DNA of 64,000 nucleotides from Aldehydirespirator sp965221605 (GTDB lineage Bacteria > Actinomycetota > Acidimicrobiia > Acidimicrobiales > Aldehydirespiratoraceae), in NCBI GenBank assembly GCA_965221605.1, contig CBDCSK010000014.1:186001-250000 (forward strand), in the 5' to 3' direction. Both the position numbers and the translations under genes were made by a program. Of this stretch, positions 51,923-61,428 are shown piece by piece; the stretch's first letter is position 1, and each line of letters opens with the position of its first letter. Under the pieces are notes generated by a model. The model ran no database searches and was not told the origin of the DNA. It saw only the letters and a program-made list of their open reading frames with translations.

Positions 51923-52621
51923 CAGCAGAGCCGGCCCCGCCATCTCGTCGGGATGGGCCAAGCGGCCCATCAGCGTGGCCGCGCCCATCGCCTCGGCGGC
52001 CTCGGGCCCCTGGTTGCGCACCATGTCGGTGTCCACCGGACCCGGCGCCAAGGCGTTCACCCTGATCCCCAGAGGGGCCAGCTCGCCGGCCGCAGCCCGG
52101 GTGTAGGACAGCAGCGCGGCCTTCATGGCCCCGTAGATCGAGAAGCCCCGCGAGAACATGAAGGCCCCGACGCTGACCACGTTGACCACCGACGCGTGAG
52201 GGCTCTGGCGCAGCTGCGGCAGGCACGCCTGGGTCAGCAGCGCAGGGCCGCGCAGGTTGACCTCGAAGGACTTCTGCCAGGCGGCCGCACTCTGGGCGCC
52301 GATGGGCTGGGCCAGCGCGTTGGCCGCATTGTTGACGACGACGTCGACGCCGCCGAAGCGGTCCACGGTCGCTGCGGCAAGCGCCTCGACTGCTTCCAGG
52401 TCGCCCATGTGGGTGGGCACCCCCAGGGCCTCGAAGCCCGCATCGGCCAGGCGCGCCTCGGCGACCGCACAGGACTCCGCAGAGCGCGACGCCACCACCA
52501 CCCGGGCGCCGGCGCACGCGAACCCCTCGGCAATGGCCCGGCCGATGCCCCGGGTGCCGCCGGTGACAATGGCCGTCCGCCCACTCAGATCGAACAGCCC
52601 GCGATAGGCGTCAGAGTCCAT
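51851..52621 (-). CDS. Short-chain dehydrogenase/reductase
   Basis: A 256-residue classical SDR. TGGTRGIGRAIAEG is the cofactor motif, NNAANA the structural motif, and the active site is Ser with YGAMK (Tyr-x-x-x-Lys). The C-terminal GRFITGQVIVADGGLHPH is standard. FabG-like or sterol/alcohol dehydrogenase activity is possible; the substrate is unknown. Confidence 0.92.
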   Translation of the reverse strand: MDSDAYRGLFDLSGRTAIVTGGTRGIGRAIAEGFACAGARVVVASRSAESCAVAEARLADAGFEALGVPTHMGDLEAVEALAAATVDRFGGVDVVVNNAANALAQPIGAQSAAAWQKSFEVNLRGPALLTQACLPQLRQSPHASVVNVVSVGAFMFSRGFSIYGAMKAALLSYTRAAAGELAPLGIRVNALAPGPVDTDMVRNQGPEAAEAMGAATLMGRLAHPDEMAGPALLLASDAGRFITGQVIVADGGLHPH

Positions 52622-52787
52622 TCTCCCGGCATCGTAGGCGCGAGATTCCCGTCATACGGTGGCTGCAAGAGGAACCCGCCCGCATCAGCCTGAGCTACGG
52701 CGCTACCGGGCACGCCGCCGACACCGAGTACGCTGGCAACGGCGGACTGCTCCAAGGGGACCCCACCAGAACTGTTGGAGGTTGCCG

Positions 52788-53045
52788 GTGATAGCCAGAA
52801 TACCGCTGGTATTGGAGCCACAGCCCGAAGGGGGCTACACCGTAACCTCCCCGGTGCTGCCGGAGTTGGTGACCGAGGGCGAGACGGTGTCGGAGGCCAT
52901 CGCCAATGCCGAGGACGCGTTCGCGGCAGTCATGGAGGTCTATGAGGACAGGGGACAGCCGCTGCCGCCGGACCTCTATAGCGATGATACGAGCGGCCCG
53001 GTTTCGGTTGAGGCCCTCTGGAGCGAGTTCCAGGAGACCCAGTAG
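52788..53045 (+). CDS. HicB-like antitoxin (orphan)
   Basis: An 85-residue protein starting with GTG 52788, with GGAGG six bases upstream. VLEPQPEGGYTVTSPVLPELVTEGETVSEAI is the partial RNase-H-like fold of HicB/UPF0150 proteins. No HicA double-stranded RNA-binding toxin is seen on either side, and there is no C-terminal DNA-binding domain. It lies 61 bp before ileS. Confidence 0.75.
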   Translation: MIARIPLVLEPQPEGGYTVTSPVLPELVTEGETVSEAIANAEDAFAAVMEVYEDRGQPLPPDLYSDDTSGPVSVEALWSEFQETQ

Positions 53046-53106
53046 ACCTGCGCCACACCTGCCGGCCGGGACGGCCCGCCAGGGCGCGCCGGTAGCCTGA
53101 TCGGCC

Positions 53107-56100
53107 ATGACTGAAGGCGGCGACGGCCCCTACCCGTCCGTCGGAAGCCCCGATTTTGTAGCCATCGAGCAACGGGTGCTGGCCCGCTGGAAGGCCGAGG
53201 GGACCTTCGAGGAGTCGGTGAGATCCCGGCCCGAGGAGCGAGACTGGGTGTTCTACGACGGGCCGCCGTTCGCCAACGGACTGCCGCACCACGGACACCT
53301 GCTGACCGGCTATGTGAAGGATGTCGTGCCCCGGTACCAGACGATGCGGGGAAACCGGGTGGAGCGGCGCTTCGGATGGGACTGCCACGGGCTGCCCGCC
53401 GAGATGGAGACCGAGCGCGAGCTGGGCGTCACCGGCCGGGCGGCCGTCCAGGCCTTCGGCATCGCCGAGTTCAACCAGCACTGCCGCCAGTCCGTCGTCC
53501 GATACACCAGGGAGTGGGAGGACACCGTCACCCGCCAGGCCCGCTGGGTGGACTTCGGCAACGACTACAAGACCATGGACCTGCCCTACATGGAATCAGT
53601 CATGTGGGCCTTCTCGCAGCTCTACCACAAGGGCCTGGTGTACGAGGCCTACCGGGTCATGCCGTACTCGTGGGGCGCGGAGACGCCGTTGTCGAACTTC
53701 GAGATCCGCCTGGACGACGCCACCCGGCCCCGCCAGGACCCGGCCATCACCGTGGCCTTCGACCTGGTGACCCAACCCGGCGACCCCGGACCGATGAGGC
53801 TCCTCGCCTGGACGACCACACCGTGGACGCTGCCGTCGAACCTGGGCATCGCGGTGGGTCCCGACATCGACTACGCCGTGATGGGGGAGGGCGGCGTCAA
53901 CTACGTGCTGGCCGAGGCCACCGTCGGCGCCTACGAAGCCCAGCTCGCCGACGCCCGCCGGGTGGGCACGGTCCGCGGCGACCAACTCGTCGGTCGGTCC
54001 TACGTCCCGCTGTTCGAGTTCTTCGGCCACCGTTCGGAGGCCTTCCGGGTGTTGGCCGCCGACTTCATCGACACCGCCGAAGGCACCGGGATCGTCCACA
54101 TGGCGCCGGGCTTCGGGGCGGAGGACCAGGAGGTGTGCGAGGCCAACGGGATCGCCATCGCCGACGCGGTGCCCGTAGACGACCGGGGCCGGTTCACCGA
54201 GCCGGTGTCGGACTGGCCCGGAGTCAACGTGTTCGAGGCCAACGGTGAGATCATCCGCCACCTCAAGGCCCAGGACCGGATCGTCCGCCACGACAGCTAC
54301 GAGCACAACTACCCGTACTGCTGGCGCACCGACACGCCCATCATCTACCGGGCCATCAACAGCTGGTACGTGGAGGTGACCGCCATACGCGACCGGCTCA
54401 TGGAGCTGAACCAGCGGATCAACTGGGTGCCCGACCATGTGCGGGACGGCCGCTTCGGCATGTGGCTGGAGGGCGCCCGCGACTGGTCGATCAGCCGCAA
54501 CCGGTTCTGGGGCTCGCCCATCCCGGTGTGGCGCAGCGACGACCCCGCCTACCCGCGCGTGGACGTGTACGGCTCGCTCGACGAGCTCGAGCGGGACTTC
54601 GGGGTGCGACCCGACGACCTGCACCGGCCCTTCATCGACGCCCTCACCCGCCCCAACCCCGACGACCCCACCGGCAAGTCGGTGATGCGGCGGGTGCCCG
54701 AGGTGCTCGACTGCTGGTTCGAGTCCGGCTCCATGCCCTTCGCGCAGGTCCACTACCCCTTCGAGAACGCCGAGTGGTTCGAGAGCCACTTCCCGGCCGA
54801 CTTCATCGTGGAGTACATCAACCAGACCCGCGGCTGGTTCTACACCCTGCATGTGCTGGCCGGGGCGCTGTTCGACCGGCCCGCCTTCTCCAACGTGATC
54901 TGCCACGGGATCCTGCTGGCCGCCGACGGCGCCAAGCTCTCCAAGAAGCTCCGCAACTACACCGAGCCCACCGACATCTTCGAGCGCCAGGGCGCCGACG
55001 CGCTGCGCTGGTACCTGATGTCGGCCAACATCGTGCGGGGCGGCGACCTGCGGATCAACGACGACGGCATCGACGAGGTGACCCGGCAGATCCTGCTGCC
55101 CGTCTGGAACGCCTACTCGTTCTTCACCATGTACGCCAACGCCGAGGGCTACAAGGCCCAGCCGCGCACCGGCGGCGACGACGTGCTCGACCGTTACGTG
55201 CTGGCCCGGACCCGGACGCTGGTGGAGCGGGTCACCGAGCGGATGGACGCCTACGACCTGCCCGGCGGCGCGGCCGAGATCGCCGCCTTCATCGACGCGC
55301 TCAACAACTGGTACATCCGCCGGTCCCGGGACCGATTCTGGAACGCGGGCGGGGCCGACACCGATCAAGCCGCCTTCGACACGCTGTATGTCGTGCTGAC
55401 CACCCTGACCCGGGTGGCTGCGCCGTTCCTGCCGATGATCTGTGAGGAGATCCACGGCGGGTTGACCGGCGGGTCGTCGGTGCACCTGGCCGACTGGCCC
55501 GACCCCGACGCCGAAGGCCTGCCGGCCGACGACGCGCTGGTGGCCCGCATGGAGCGTCTGCGCGACGCGGCCTCGGCGGCGCTTCGAGTGCGGGAGGACG
55601 CCGGGCTGCGGGTGCGTCTGCCGCTGGCCCGGGCGACGGTGGCCGGTGCGGGCGCCGAGGACTTGGGGCCGCTGGCGGACCTGCTGGCCGACGAGATCAA
55701 CGTCAGATCGGTGGAGCTCACCGACGACCTCGAGGCCCACGCCTCGCTGGTGCTGCGGCCAGACGGCGCGGTGCTCGGTCCCCGCCTGGGCGGAGACGTG
55801 CAGGCCGTGTTCGCCGCGGCCCGCTCCGGCGACTGGGCCCGCAACGACGACGGGATGGTGACCGCCGCCGGGCACGTGCTGGAGGCCGGCAGCTTTGAGC
55901 TGTCCGTGGAGGCGTCCAGCGAGGGCGCCGCCGCCGGGCTGGCCTCCGGCGACGCGGTGGTCGTGCTCGACACCGCAGTCACGCCGGAGCTGGAGGCCGA
56001 GGGCTGGGCCCGAGACGCAGTGAGGGCGATCCAGGACTGCCGCCGCATCGACGGCTACGTGGTGACCGACCGCATCCAGGTGTCGCTGGCGCTGTCCTCG

Positions 56101-56346
56101 GCCGAGCAGGCCGCCGCGGTCGAGCAGTGGCGCGACTACGTGGCCGAGCAGGTGCTGGCCACCGACCTGCAGGTCGCCGCGTCCCGCGAAGGCAACGAGG
56201 CCGCAGGGAACAAGGCGACCGCGACGAGCCGCTGGCTGGCGGGCTTCGTCAGCCACGACGTGGTCATCGACGGCCGGCCGGCCCGCTGCGATCTGGCCCC
56301 CAGCTCAACCCGGCCGCGCCAACCCGGCGACAGCACCCGGCGCTGA
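53107..56346 (+). CDS. ileS: Isoleucyl-tRNA synthetase, type 2
   Basis: A 1079-residue class I synthetase that charges tRNA-Ile. The HIGH motif is His61-His-Gly-His64 (GLPHHGHLLTGYVKD) and the KMSKS motif KLSKK at 610-614. The CP1 editing domain has TTPWTLPSNLGIAVG. The PFANGLPHHGHLLTGYVKD context and long C-terminal domain mark the eukaryote-like type 2 enzyme found in mycobacteria, which is generally insensitive to mupirocin. ATG 53107 lacks a clear ribosome site. Confidence 0.97.
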   Translation: MTEGGDGPYPSVGSPDFVAIEQRVLARWKAEGTFEESVRSRPEERDWVFYDGPPFANGLPHHGHLLTGYVKDVVPRYQTMRGNRVERRFGWDCHGLPAEMETERELGVTGRAAVQAFGIAEFNQHCRQSVVRYTREWEDTVTRQARWVDFGNDYKTMDLPYMESVMWAFSQLYHKGLVYEAYRVMPYSWGAETPLSNFEIRLDDATRPRQDPAITVAFDLVTQPGDPGPMRLLAWTTTPWTLPSNLGIAVGPDIDYAVMGEGGVNYVLAEATVGAYEAQLADARRVGTVRGDQLVGRSYVPLFEFFGHRSEAFRVLAADFIDTAEGTGIVHMAPGFGAEDQEVCEANGIAIADAVPVDDRGRFTEPVSDWPGVNVFEANGEIIRHLKAQDRIVRHDSYEHNYPYCWRTDTPIIYRAINSWYVEVTAIRDRLMELNQRINWVPDHVRDGRFGMWLEGARDWSISRNRFWGSPIPVWRSDDPAYPRVDVYGSLDELERDFGVRPDDLHRPFIDALTRPNPDDPTGKSVMRRVPEVLDCWFESGSMPFAQVHYPFENAEWFESHFPADFIVEYINQTRGWFYTLHVLAGALFDRPAFSNVICHGILLAADGAKLSKKLRNYTEPTDIFERQGADALRWYLMSANIVRGGDLRINDDGIDEVTRQILLPVWNAYSFFTMYANAEGYKAQPRTGGDDVLDRYVLARTRTLVERVTERMDAYDLPGGAAEIAAFIDALNNWYIRRSRDRFWNAGGADTDQAAFDTLYVVLTTLTRVAAPFLPMICEEIHGGLTGGSSVHLADWPDPDAEGLPADDALVARMERLRDAASAALRVREDAGLRVRLPLARATVAGAGAEDLGPLADLLADEINVRSVELTDDLEAHASLVLRPDGAVLGPRLGGDVQAVFAAARSGDWARNDDGMVTAAGHVLEAGSFELSVEASSEGAAAGLASGDAVVVLDTAVTPELEAEGWARDAVRAIQDCRRIDGYVVTDRIQVSLALSSAEQAAAVEQWRDYVAEQVLATDLQVAASREGNEAAGNKATATSRWLAGFVSHDVVIDGRPARCDLAPSSTRPRQPGDSTRR

Positions 56347-56405
56347 GCAAGAGCGTGCGCCCCGCCGGCTCGCGCCGGCCTCGTCAGCGGCGTGATCCGC
56401 CGGAC

Positions 56406-56717
56406 TCAGCAGTCACTCATGGCTGCGAGGGCACCACAGATCTCGTGGCTGCGAGGCCCAAGGTCGCCCATGCGGCGAGTAAGCCAGGCCTTGCGTACCG
56501 GACGCAGGTTGTCGAATGAGGCGGCGCAGGGCTCGGGCAGGCCCTCGTCGCGACCCAACGGGATCTCGGTCGGAATGCCCCGCACCGTGCGGGTGACCGG
56601 CGCGACGAGAATCGCCCCCAGCACCGGAATGGCCGCGTCGCGTGTCACCACCAGCACCGGTCTGCGCAGATCCTCGGTCTCGGCCCACCAGATCTCGCCG
56701 AGCCCAGGGGTCATCAC
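56406..56717 (-). CDS. MazF-family toxin
   Basis: A 103-residue MazF/PemK RNase: GEIWWAETEDLRRPVLVVTRD, ILVAPVTRTVRGIPTEIPLG and AASFDNLRPVRKAWLTRRMG are the classical strands. Its antitoxin gene lies 46 bp upstream on the same strand. It is one of two such modules facing away from each other here. Confidence 0.93.
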   Translation of the reverse strand: MMTPGLGEIWWAETEDLRRPVLVVTRDAAIPVLGAILVAPVTRTVRGIPTEIPLGRDEGLPEPCAASFDNLRPVRKAWLTRRMGDLGPRSHEICGALAAMSDC

Positions 56718-56763
56718 GGCCGCTCACCGCGCCCGGTGGTGGTCGCCTCGCCGCGGCCCCGAC

Positions 56764-57012
56764 TCACCACGGCTCCTCGGCGATCATCGCGGCAGCCGCA
56801 CTGTCGGCCCAGGCCAGCTCCTCCTCGGTCTGGGGGATGCGCTTGTAGCCCTCGACGATCGCCTCGCCGATGCGCCGTCGCCGCTCCGACTCGATCCACC
56901 GCTCGAGGGCGCCGCGGACCGCGTCGGACCGCGATGACGCCAGGCCCGAGGAGACGAGCTCGTCGACGCCGGCCGCGAGTTCGTCACTCACACGCGTAAC
57001 CAACTGCACCAT
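56764..57012 (-). CDS. Ribbon-helix-helix antitoxin
   Basis: An 82-residue protein. VQLVTRVSDELAAGVDELV and SRSDAVRGALERWI form an RHH DNA-binding domain; the acidic end (EEELAWADSAAAAMIAEEPW) is toxin-binding. It precedes a MazF gene. Only 149 bp separate it from a second, divergent RHH-MazF operon. Confidence 0.9.
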   Translation of the reverse strand: MVQLVTRVSDELAAGVDELVSSGLASSRSDAVRGALERWIESERRRRIGEAIVEGYKRIPQTEEELAWADSAAAAMIAEEPW

Positions 57013-57161
57013 GCGAACAGCATACTGTCTTAGTAGCTAGATCGCATTGCATAAGTGAAGCCAGCCGGCACCGAGGCGGGGTTCGCCCTCTGCCAGAAGG
57101 CTCACGCAGATCATCTCGTCGAGGGTGTCGGCCGAGTGTACGACCTGATATCGTCTTACGT

Positions 57162-57413
57162 ATGACGATGTTGACCTGCCGAATGGGTGAAGCGGAAGCC
57201 GAACGGGTGCGGGAGGAAGCCGACGCTCTCGGAGTCTCGGTGTCGCACATGATCCGCGAGGCGCTGCGCCGCTACCTCAACACGATCGGGGCCGAGCGGG
57301 ATGCGGAGATCTACGAGCAATCACCGCTCAGGCCCGAGGAACTGTCGATCCTGTCCATTCAGAGCTGGCTCCCAGCCGAGGACTGGTCGGACTGGGCCGA
57401 TGCATCGGGGTGA
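57162..57413 (+). CDS. Ribbon-helix-helix antitoxin
   Basis: An 83-residue protein, MTMLTCRMGEAEAERVREEA, with RHH features (VSHMIREALRRYL) and a Trp/Asp-rich tail (AEDWSDWADASG). Its end overlaps the MazF gene by 14 bp. A GTCTTACGTATGACG stretch sits at its start, so it may be leaderless. Confidence 0.88.
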   Translation: MTMLTCRMGEAEAERVREEADALGVSVSHMIREALRRYLNTIGAERDAEIYEQSPLRPEELSILSIQSWLPAEDWSDWADASG

Positions 57414-57708
57414 GGTCTGGTTCGCGGCCGTGCCTGACGGTGACCGGCCCGTGCTGGTGCTCACCCGGGATCCAGTGGCCGACCGGATCGATTCGGTGGT
57501 GGTCGCGGCCCTCACCCGCACCCGTAGAGGGCTGGTCTCCGAACTGCCCCTCACCGCGCGCCACGACGGTGTCCCGTCGGACTGCGTCGTCAACTTCGAC
57601 ACCATCCTGACCATCCCTCGAGACGCCTTCCGGCGACGGGTGGCACAGTTGAGCGAGAAGCGGCTGGAAGAGGCCTGCGACGTCCTGCGGGCCGCGACCG
57701 GCTGCTGA
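57400..57708 (+). CDS. MazF-family toxin
   Basis: A 102-residue MazF RNase: HRGEVWFAAVPDGDRPVLVLTRD, VVVAALTRTRRGLVSELPL and CVVNFDTILTIPRDAFRRRV. It overlaps its antitoxin gene and ends two bases before the stop of the convergent oxygenase gene. Confidence 0.93.
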   Translation: MHRGEVWFAAVPDGDRPVLVLTRDPVADRIDSVVVAALTRTRRGLVSELPLTARHDGVPSDCVVNFDTILTIPRDAFRRRVAQLSEKRLEEACDVLRAATGC

Positions 57709-57710
57709 CT

Positions 57711-58682
57711 TCAACCGTCGTCGAGGCGGCGGCCGTCCTCTACCAGGTTGATCTCCCAGATCACCTTGTCCAGGGCGTCGGCCGAGGTGATGGTGGGGAA
57801 CCTCAGAGGGTGCTCGCCGGTCACGCATGTGGGCAACGGCTGAAGGATCGTCCACGGCGTGGGGTGGGCGAACTGCACCACCGAATAGCGGTCGCCGGTC
57901 TGACCCTCGGCCGCCACCACCCGGTGGATCCCGGCTCCTATGACCCCGTTGGTGAGGTGCTCGAGCATCATGCCGGTGTTGATGATGGCGCTGCCGGCGG
58001 GCGGGATGGCATCGACCCAGCCGTCGTCGGTGCGAACCTGGAGACCGGGCGCGGTGGCCCGGGGAAGCATGGTGATGAGGTTGATGTCGCCGTGCTCGAC
58101 GGCCCACATGAAGCCGTCTGAGGGGGCGGTTTCCATGGGCGGGTAGTGGATGGCCCGGGTGAGGGTCGCTCCGTACTCGAGCATCGTGTCGAAGAACTCC
58201 TCGTGGATTCCCAGCCCCACCGCGATCACCCGCAGCACCCGGCGCTGGATGTCGATCACCCCGGCGTGGAACCGGAGCAGCAGATCGGTGACACCGGGCA
58301 GGTCGTCCTCGGGCAGGACGGGCGGCCCGTAGCGGTGCGGGTAGCGCTGGCGCAGCGGATGGCCCGGCGGCGCGGGCTCGCCCCAGTTGAGCATCTCCTT
58401 GAGGTCCGGGATGTCGGAGATGGCAGCCGTCTCGGTCATCATCGGCGTGTAGCCGGTCTGTCCGTGGGAGCCGGCCACGATGTAGCGGTCCTTGCGCTCC
58501 TGGGGCAGGCCGAAGAACGCTTGGAGCCGGCCGTATGCCTCGTCGATGACGCCCTCGTCCAGGTCGTGAGCCACATACACAAAACCGGTGGCCAGGCTGC
58601 GCATCACGCCGTCGACCACCGAGACTCGCTCGGTCGGGCCACCCCGCTCGAAAGCCACCAGGTCGATATCGAGTATCTCCAT
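57711..58682 (-). CDS. Isopenicillin-N-synthase-like Fe(II)/2OG oxygenase
   Basis: A 323-residue non-haem iron oxygenase. An N-terminal DIOX_N-type domain is followed by the jelly-roll core with His-x-Asp (EHGDINLITML), a distal His (GAGIHRVV) and the 2OG-binding Arg (RYSVVQFAHP). The family includes IPNS, gibberellin oxidases and many bacterial hydroxylases; the substrate is unknown. ATG 58682 gives a standard length; the frame stays open upstream only into unrelated DNA. Confidence 0.88.
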   Translation of the reverse strand: MEILDIDLVAFERGGPTERVSVVDGVMRSLATGFVYVAHDLDEGVIDEAYGRLQAFFGLPQERKDRYIVAGSHGQTGYTPMMTETAAISDIPDLKEMLNWGEPAPPGHPLRQRYPHRYGPPVLPEDDLPGVTDLLLRFHAGVIDIQRRVLRVIAVGLGIHEEFFDTMLEYGATLTRAIHYPPMETAPSDGFMWAVEHGDINLITMLPRATAPGLQVRTDDGWVDAIPPAGSAIINTGMMLEHLTNGVIGAGIHRVVAAEGQTGDRYSVVQFAHPTPWTILQPLPTCVTGEHPLRFPTITSADALDKVIWEINLVEDGRRLDDG

Positions 58683-58983
58683 CGTTGAGGACGCTAGCCG
58701 CGCCGGTCGCCGGCCCTGTCCAAGTGCCGGACGCGCTCGCTGGTGACCGGGACTTCGCGGGCAGCGGAGCTCGCGACGCGCAGTCGTGCACGCGAGGTTC
58801 GCGACGCGATCCGCGACGCGCGACTTGGGCTCTGAAGTACACGAACTCAGAATTTCAAGCTTGTAGTTGACAAGGGTGTAATTCCTTTGGTGTAATTCAT
58901 ACTCCGAAGTTGTGGCCGGTGTTTGAGCGGGGTCCACAGCTGGCGGGGGATTCCCTGACGACCGGCAAGAGGAGGGCACCGAC
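58683..58983. promoter_or_regulatory. nrdAB upstream region with direct repeats GGTGTAATTC
   Basis: A 301-bp non-coding gap. The part near 58760-58825 has several GCGACGCG-like direct repeats. At 58875-58884 and 58889-58898 the decamer GGTGTAATTC occurs twice with a 14-bp period in an AT-rich patch, about 90 bp before nrdA. AGGAGGG at about 58970 is the nrdA ribosome site. I see no clear NrdR box or cobalamin riboswitch. The decamers may be operator or promoter elements for nrdAB. Confidence 0.5.
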
Positions 58984-61428
58984 GTGACGATGATCCAGGA
59001 CCGGCTGACCACCGTCGCCAACGTGCCTCCGGCTGTCTCCGCACCCAAGACCATGCAGGTCCGCAAGCGCAACGGCAACCTCGAGCCGGTCGACGTGAAC
59101 AAGATCGTCAACGCGGTGGCCCGGGCGGCCGAGGGCCTGCTGGGCGTCGATCCCCTGACCGTCAGCACCCGCACCATCGCGGCCCTCGCCGACGGGGCCA
59201 CCACCCGCGAGCTCGACGAACTGAGCATCCGCACTGCGGCCGGCCTGATCGTGGAGGAGCCCAACTACTCGAAACTGGCGGCCCGCATGCTGGCCACCTA
59301 CATCGACAAGGAGGTCCGCAACCAGAACATCCCCTGGTTCTCCGAGTCGATAGAGACCGGCCACCGGCTGGGTCTGATCGGCGACGAGACCGCAGAGTTC
59401 GTGCGGGCCCACTCCCCCGCCCTCAACGCGGCCATCGACTCGAGCCGGGATCGCAATTTCGAGTTCTTCGGCCTGCGGACCGTGTACGACCGCTACCTGC
59501 TGCGCCACCCCGACACCCGCCTGGTTATCGAGACCCCGCAGTACTTCATGCTGCGGGTGGCCTGCGGGCTGAGCACAGATCCCGATGAGGCCATCGCGTT
59601 CTACGACCTGATCTCGTCGCTGGCGTACCTGCCGTCGAGCCCGACGCTGTTCAACTCGGGCACGATGCACCCGCAGATGTCGAGCTGCTACCTGCTCGAC
59701 TCCCCCGTGGACTCGCTGGAGGGCATCTACCAGCGCTACACCGACATCGCCCGGCTCTCGAAGTACGCGGGCGGCATCGGCGTGGGCTGGCACCGAGTCC
59801 GCTCCAAGGGTTCGCTCATCAAGGGCACCAACGGGCTGTCCAACGGCATCGTCCCCTGGCTCAAGACCCTCGACTCCTCGGTGGCCGCGGTCAACCAGGG
59901 CGGTCGCCGCAAGGGCGCAGCCTGCGTGTACCTGGAGTCCTGGCACGCCGACATCGAGCAGTTCCTCGAGCTGCGCGACAACACCGGCGACCACGCCCGG
60001 CGCACCCACAACATCAACCTGGCCAACTGGGTGCCCGACCTGTTCATGGAGCGGGTGGAGAACGACTGGCAGTGGAGCCTGTTCGACCCCAAGAAAGTGC
60101 CCGAGCTCACCGACACCTACGGCGACGAGTTCCGGGCCATCTACGAGCAGGCCGAGAACGACAAGCGGTTCGAGCGCCAGATCTCCGCCCGCCAGCTCTA
60201 CACCCGGATGATGCGGACCCTGGCCGAGACCGGCAACGGCTGGATGACATTCAAGGACGCCTCGAACGCCAAGTGCAACCAGACCGGGCCGGGAGCCACC
60301 GGGGCCGGTGGGGGAGGCGCCAACGCCAGGGACCGGGTGGTGCACCTGTCGAACCTGTGCACCGAGATCATCGAGATCACCAGCGAGCATGAGACCGCGG
60401 TCTGCAATCTCGGGTCGGTGAATCTCGGCGCGTTCGTTCAGCGGACGACTTCCAACGGCAGCGCCCCGGCCGGCTTCGACTTCGAACGGCTGGGCGAGGT
60501 CGTCCGGCTGGTCGTCAGCTTCCTCGACCGTGTGATCGACATCAACTACTACCCAACCGACGAGTCCGAGGCCTCCAACCGGCGCTGGCGTCCGGTGGGC
60601 CTGGGCCTGATGGGCCTTCAGGACGTGTTCTTCAAGCTGGGGCTGGCCTTCGACTCGGCCGAGGCCCGGTCCCTCAGCCGCCGCATCTCAGAGGAGATCT
60701 ACTTCAACGCCCTGTGGGCCTCCAGCGAACTCGCAGAGGTCAACGGAGCCCACCCCGGCTTCGCCGACACCCGCGCCGCGGCCGGCGACCTGCAGTTCGA
60801 CCTGTGGAATGCCGAGCCGTCCGACGCCGGGCGCTGGACGCCGCTGCGGGAGCGCATCGCGGAGCACGGGCTGCGCAACTCGCTGCTGATCGCCATCGCC
60901 CCGACGGCCACCATCGCCGCCATCGCGGGCTGCTACGAGTGCATCGAGCCCCAGGTGTCGAACCTGTTCAAGCGCGAGACCCTGTCGGGCGAGTTCATGC
61001 AGGTGAACCGCTACCTGGTGGCCGAACTGAAGGCCAGGGGCCTGTGGGACGACAAGATGATCGCCGAGGTCAAGAAGGCCGAGGGCTCGATCCAGCAGAT
61101 CGAACGCATTCCCGCCGACCTGCGAGCCATCTACCGCACCGCCTGGGAGATCCCGCAGCGATCACTCATCGAGATGGCTGCCGATCGGGGCGCCTTCATC
61201 GACCAGAGCCAGTCGCTCAACCTGTTCATGGAGGCCCCGACCATCGGGAAGCTGTCCTCGATGTACATGGCCGCATGGAAACAGGGCCTCAAGACCACCT
61301 ACTACCTGCGGTCGAGACCGGCCACCCGGATCAACCAGACCACCACCAACGGCACCTCCTCAGCCGATGAGGAGGCCGCGGCGGCCTGCTCCTTGGAGAA
61401 TCCTGAGACCTGCGAGGCCTGCGACTGA
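58984..61428 (+). CDS. nrdA: Class Ia ribonucleotide reductase alpha subunit
   Basis: An 814-residue catalytic subunit that reduces ribonucleoside diphosphates. Residues about 22-110 are an ATP cone (VRKRNGNLEPVDVNKIVNAV), the allosteric activity site. Catalytic features include the redox cysteine in MSSCYL, the NLCTEI motif with the thiyl-radical Cys, AVCNLGSVNL, the radical-transfer pair in TTYYLRS, and a C-terminal CEACD tail for thioredoxin. GTG start with AGGAGGG upstream. Its stop overlaps the nrdB ATG (TGATG). Confidence 0.96.
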   Translation: MTMIQDRLTTVANVPPAVSAPKTMQVRKRNGNLEPVDVNKIVNAVARAAEGLLGVDPLTVSTRTIAALADGATTRELDELSIRTAAGLIVEEPNYSKLAARMLATYIDKEVRNQNIPWFSESIETGHRLGLIGDETAEFVRAHSPALNAAIDSSRDRNFEFFGLRTVYDRYLLRHPDTRLVIETPQYFMLRVACGLSTDPDEAIAFYDLISSLAYLPSSPTLFNSGTMHPQMSSCYLLDSPVDSLEGIYQRYTDIARLSKYAGGIGVGWHRVRSKGSLIKGTNGLSNGIVPWLKTLDSSVAAVNQGGRRKGAACVYLESWHADIEQFLELRDNTGDHARRTHNINLANWVPDLFMERVENDWQWSLFDPKKVPELTDTYGDEFRAIYEQAENDKRFERQISARQLYTRMMRTLAETGNGWMTFKDASNAKCNQTGPGATGAGGGGANARDRVVHLSNLCTEIIEITSEHETAVCNLGSVNLGAFVQRTTSNGSAPAGFDFERLGEVVRLVVSFLDRVIDINYYPTDESEASNRRWRPVGLGLMGLQDVFFKLGLAFDSAEARSLSRRISEEIYFNALWASSELAEVNGAHPGFADTRAAAGDLQFDLWNAEPSDAGRWTPLRERIAEHGLRNSLLIAIAPTATIAAIAGCYECIEPQVSNLFKRETLSGEFMQVNRYLVAELKARGLWDDKMIAEVKKAEGSIQQIERIPADLRAIYRTAWEIPQRSLIEMAADRGAFIDQSQSLNLFMEAPTIGKLSSMYMAAWKQGLKTTYYLRSRPATRINQTTTNGTSSADEEAAAACSLENPETCEACD

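Noticed and set aside
53596..56256. An 886-codon minus-strand open frame inside ileS
   Set aside because: His/Val/Gly-rich antisense shadow of a clearly conserved synthetase.
58683..58983. Cobalamin riboswitch or NrdR box upstream of nrdA
   Set aside because: No B12-box or paired 16-bp NrdR palindromes could be found, and the enzyme is the diiron class Ia type.
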